In this document: piece after piece, positions 5,019 through 5,923 of the stretch
Position numbering within the stretch: position 1 is the stretch's first letter
How the letters are laid out: each line of letters begins with the position of its first letter
From: Vulcanimicrobiota bacterium
Lineage (GTDB): Bacteria; Vulcanimicrobiota; Vulcanimicrobiia; Vulcanimicrobiales; Vulcanimicrobiaceae
Direction: 5' to 3'
Length of the DNA stretch: 5,923 nucleotides
Assembly: GCA_014305015.1 (NCBI GenBank)
Contig: JACRUB010000003.1
Span: 1-5,923 of the forward strand
Notes under the pieces: generated by a model
Told to the model about the DNA's origin: nothing
The model's database searches: none
Seen by the model: only the letters and a program-made list of their open reading frames with translations
Translations under genes and position numbers: made by a program

Positions 5019-5846
5019 ATGCGGCACCGCATTTTCGGACTCATGTGTACGCTCGTCTGGCTGACTTTGGGGTTGCCCGCCGCAGCGGCCGGCGAGCCGG
5101 TCGCCCAGGTCTTGGCGCAGATCCGGCACGTCTTCCGATCTCATGAAGTACCGCCGTACGTGAGCTACACTATCCAGAGAGACCAAATGACGGACGACGG
5201 CCTCCCCGATCTTCTCTGGAGCTACACGTATCGCGTCTGGTTTCGCAGCGCCGACCGCGCGGCGCTCGGCCGCAAACGTTTCCGCGGGCGCTCTGAGGAC
5301 TTGGAATTCATGCGGCCCGCATTCAACGAGCCGCGCGATCCGGGACCGCCCACTGCCGATCTCTTCGAGCCAGCGCCGGTGCGGCCGACCTTCGGAGGGC
5401 AGCCGTTCGATCGACCACCGGCCATTCCGGAAATCGGTGCCGTGACTTCTTATGGCGAGCTCGACTACCGCGTATCGCAGATGAAGATCGAAGGGATGCT
5501 GTTGCATTTATGGCTCTTTCCGCTTCGCGACGCCGAACGCAATCGTTTGCGGGAGCTGTGGGTTGATTCAGGCACGCTCGAGTTGCAAAAAGTCATTGCG
5601 ACCGACCGGCTCTACAGTCTAGGTGGGCGGGTCTACATGATGATGGACACCATTACCATGGGACGCGTGGAAGGCCGCCCGGTCGTCACCGATATTCATG
5701 GCCGCGCGAATTTTGCGGACGAGCGTTGGGAAGCGGGTTTCGATGTCGATTATCACTTCCGCGACATCGCTTTTCCGAGCGAGTTGCCGCTATGGTATTT
5801 TGAACCACCCTCGTACGGAAAGCATATCGCCGAGGCGCCGCAGTAA
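5019..5846 (+). CDS. Secreted protein of unknown function (275 residues)
   Basis: I do not recognise a named family. Residues 1-24 form a Sec signal peptide: basic start MRHR, hydrophobic core, then AAAA with likely cleavage before GEP. The mature part begins with a helix-like stretch (VAQVLAQIRHVFRSH, 28-42), then PPYVSYTIQRDQ and WSYTYRVWFRSADRAAL (67-83). A proline-rich segment spans about 105-140, and a beta-rich second half contains LRELWVDSGTLELQKVI (177-193) and GFDVDYHFRDIAFPSELPLW (240-259). The phrase about a residue or property 'WVDSGTLEL' resembles LolA/LppX-like outer-membrane lipoprotein-sorting folds, where such strands form half a barrel, but this is a loose resemblance. No lipobox Cys follows the signal, so it is probably periplasmic or extracellular. 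ATG 5019 lacks a clear ribosome site; Met9 (5043) is an alternative but would shorten the signal peptide's basic region. A second exported-type gene starts 29 bases downstream. Confidence 0.8.
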   Translation: MRHRIFGLMCTLVWLTLGLPAAAAGEPVAQVLAQIRHVFRSHEVPPYVSYTIQRDQMTDDGLPDLLWSYTYRVWFRSADRAALGRKRFRGRSEDLEFMRPAFNEPRDPGPPTADLFEPAPVRPTFGGQPFDRPPAIPEIGAVTSYGELDYRVSQMKIEGMLLHLWLFPLRDAERNRLRELWVDSGTLELQKVIATDRLYSLGGRVYMMMDTITMGRVEGRPVVTDIHGRANFADERWEAGFDVDYHFRDIAFPSELPLWYFEPPSYGKHIAEAPQ

Positions 5847-5875
5847 TCGCAGACTCGTCTATTTAAGAGCCAGGT

Positions 5876-5923
5876 ATGGCGTATACACTCCGCTCATTCA
5901 TGCTTGCCGCGTTTATCTTTGGC
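5876..5923 (+). CDS. Start of a further gene, truncated by the window edge (probable exported or membrane protein)
   Basis: ATG 5876 opens a frame that reaches the edge after 16 codons: MAYTLRSFMLAAFIFG. An Arg followed by a hydrophobic run is what a signal peptide or first membrane segment looks like. AAGAG (5865-5869) lies six bases upstream as a plausible ribosome site. It follows the 275-residue secreted protein by 29 bases with no terminator between, so the two probably share a transcript. The product cannot be named from this fragment. Confidence 0.5.
   Translation, partial: MAYTLRSFMLAAFIFG

Noticed and set aside
4986..5507. 173-codon minus-strand open frame opposite the secreted protein
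   Set aside because: It shows no motifs and no ribosome site, and it overlaps the flagellin promoter region. The plus-strand frame has a convincing signal peptide and coherent protein character.

Overview
The window is bacterial and gene-dense. It holds four complete genes I can assign to a family or a cell role, one complete secreted protein of unknown function, one very small acidic gene, one decayed gene and the first codons of another gene. No intergenic gap exceeds about 70 bases, and I see no rRNA, tRNA, CRISPR array, insertion sequence or origin. The sequence is moderately GC-rich by eye. The organism is probably a flagellated Gram-negative-type bacterium: it has a flagellin gene, a MarC-type inner-membrane protein and a Sec-exported protein. 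The secreted protein reminds me of hypothetical proteins from Candidatus Eremiobacterota (WPS-2) type genomes, but that is a weak inference from memory.

Left block (about 37-2914, minus strand). Reading in the direction of transcription, this looks like one operon. It begins with a 58-residue, extremely acidic protein (2738-2914). Next is an internally deleted short-chain dehydrogenase/reductase (SDR) remnant (2500-2709). Then come a Rieske non-heme iron oxygenase alpha subunit (1394-2503) and an APC-superfamily amino acid permease (72-1397). The last three are joined by 4-base overlaps (ATGA, then TTGA, so the permease starts on TTG). The operon ends two bases after the permease stop in a 12-bp hairpin terminator that looks bidirectional. 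The simplest reading is uptake of an amino-acid-like or betaine-like compound followed by oxidative demethylation or hydroxylation. The substrate is unknown and no ferredoxin/reductase partner gene is present.

Middle (2961-3593, plus strand). A MarC/UPF0056 multipass membrane protein is transcribed divergently from the operon across a 46-base gap. Its stop codon overlaps the stop codon of the convergent flagellin gene.

Right block. A divergent, isolated flagellin gene (3590-4948, minus) has a good sigma-28-like -10 element in its leader. Divergent from it, 70 bases away, is a 275-residue secreted protein of unknown function (5019-5846, plus). It is followed 29 bases later by the start of another apparently exported or membrane protein (5876 to the window edge).

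The points most worth a second look are the in-frame SDR remnant kept at the head of an overlapping operon, the unlisted acidic mini-protein in front of it, and the oxygenase-permease pairing without a reductase.
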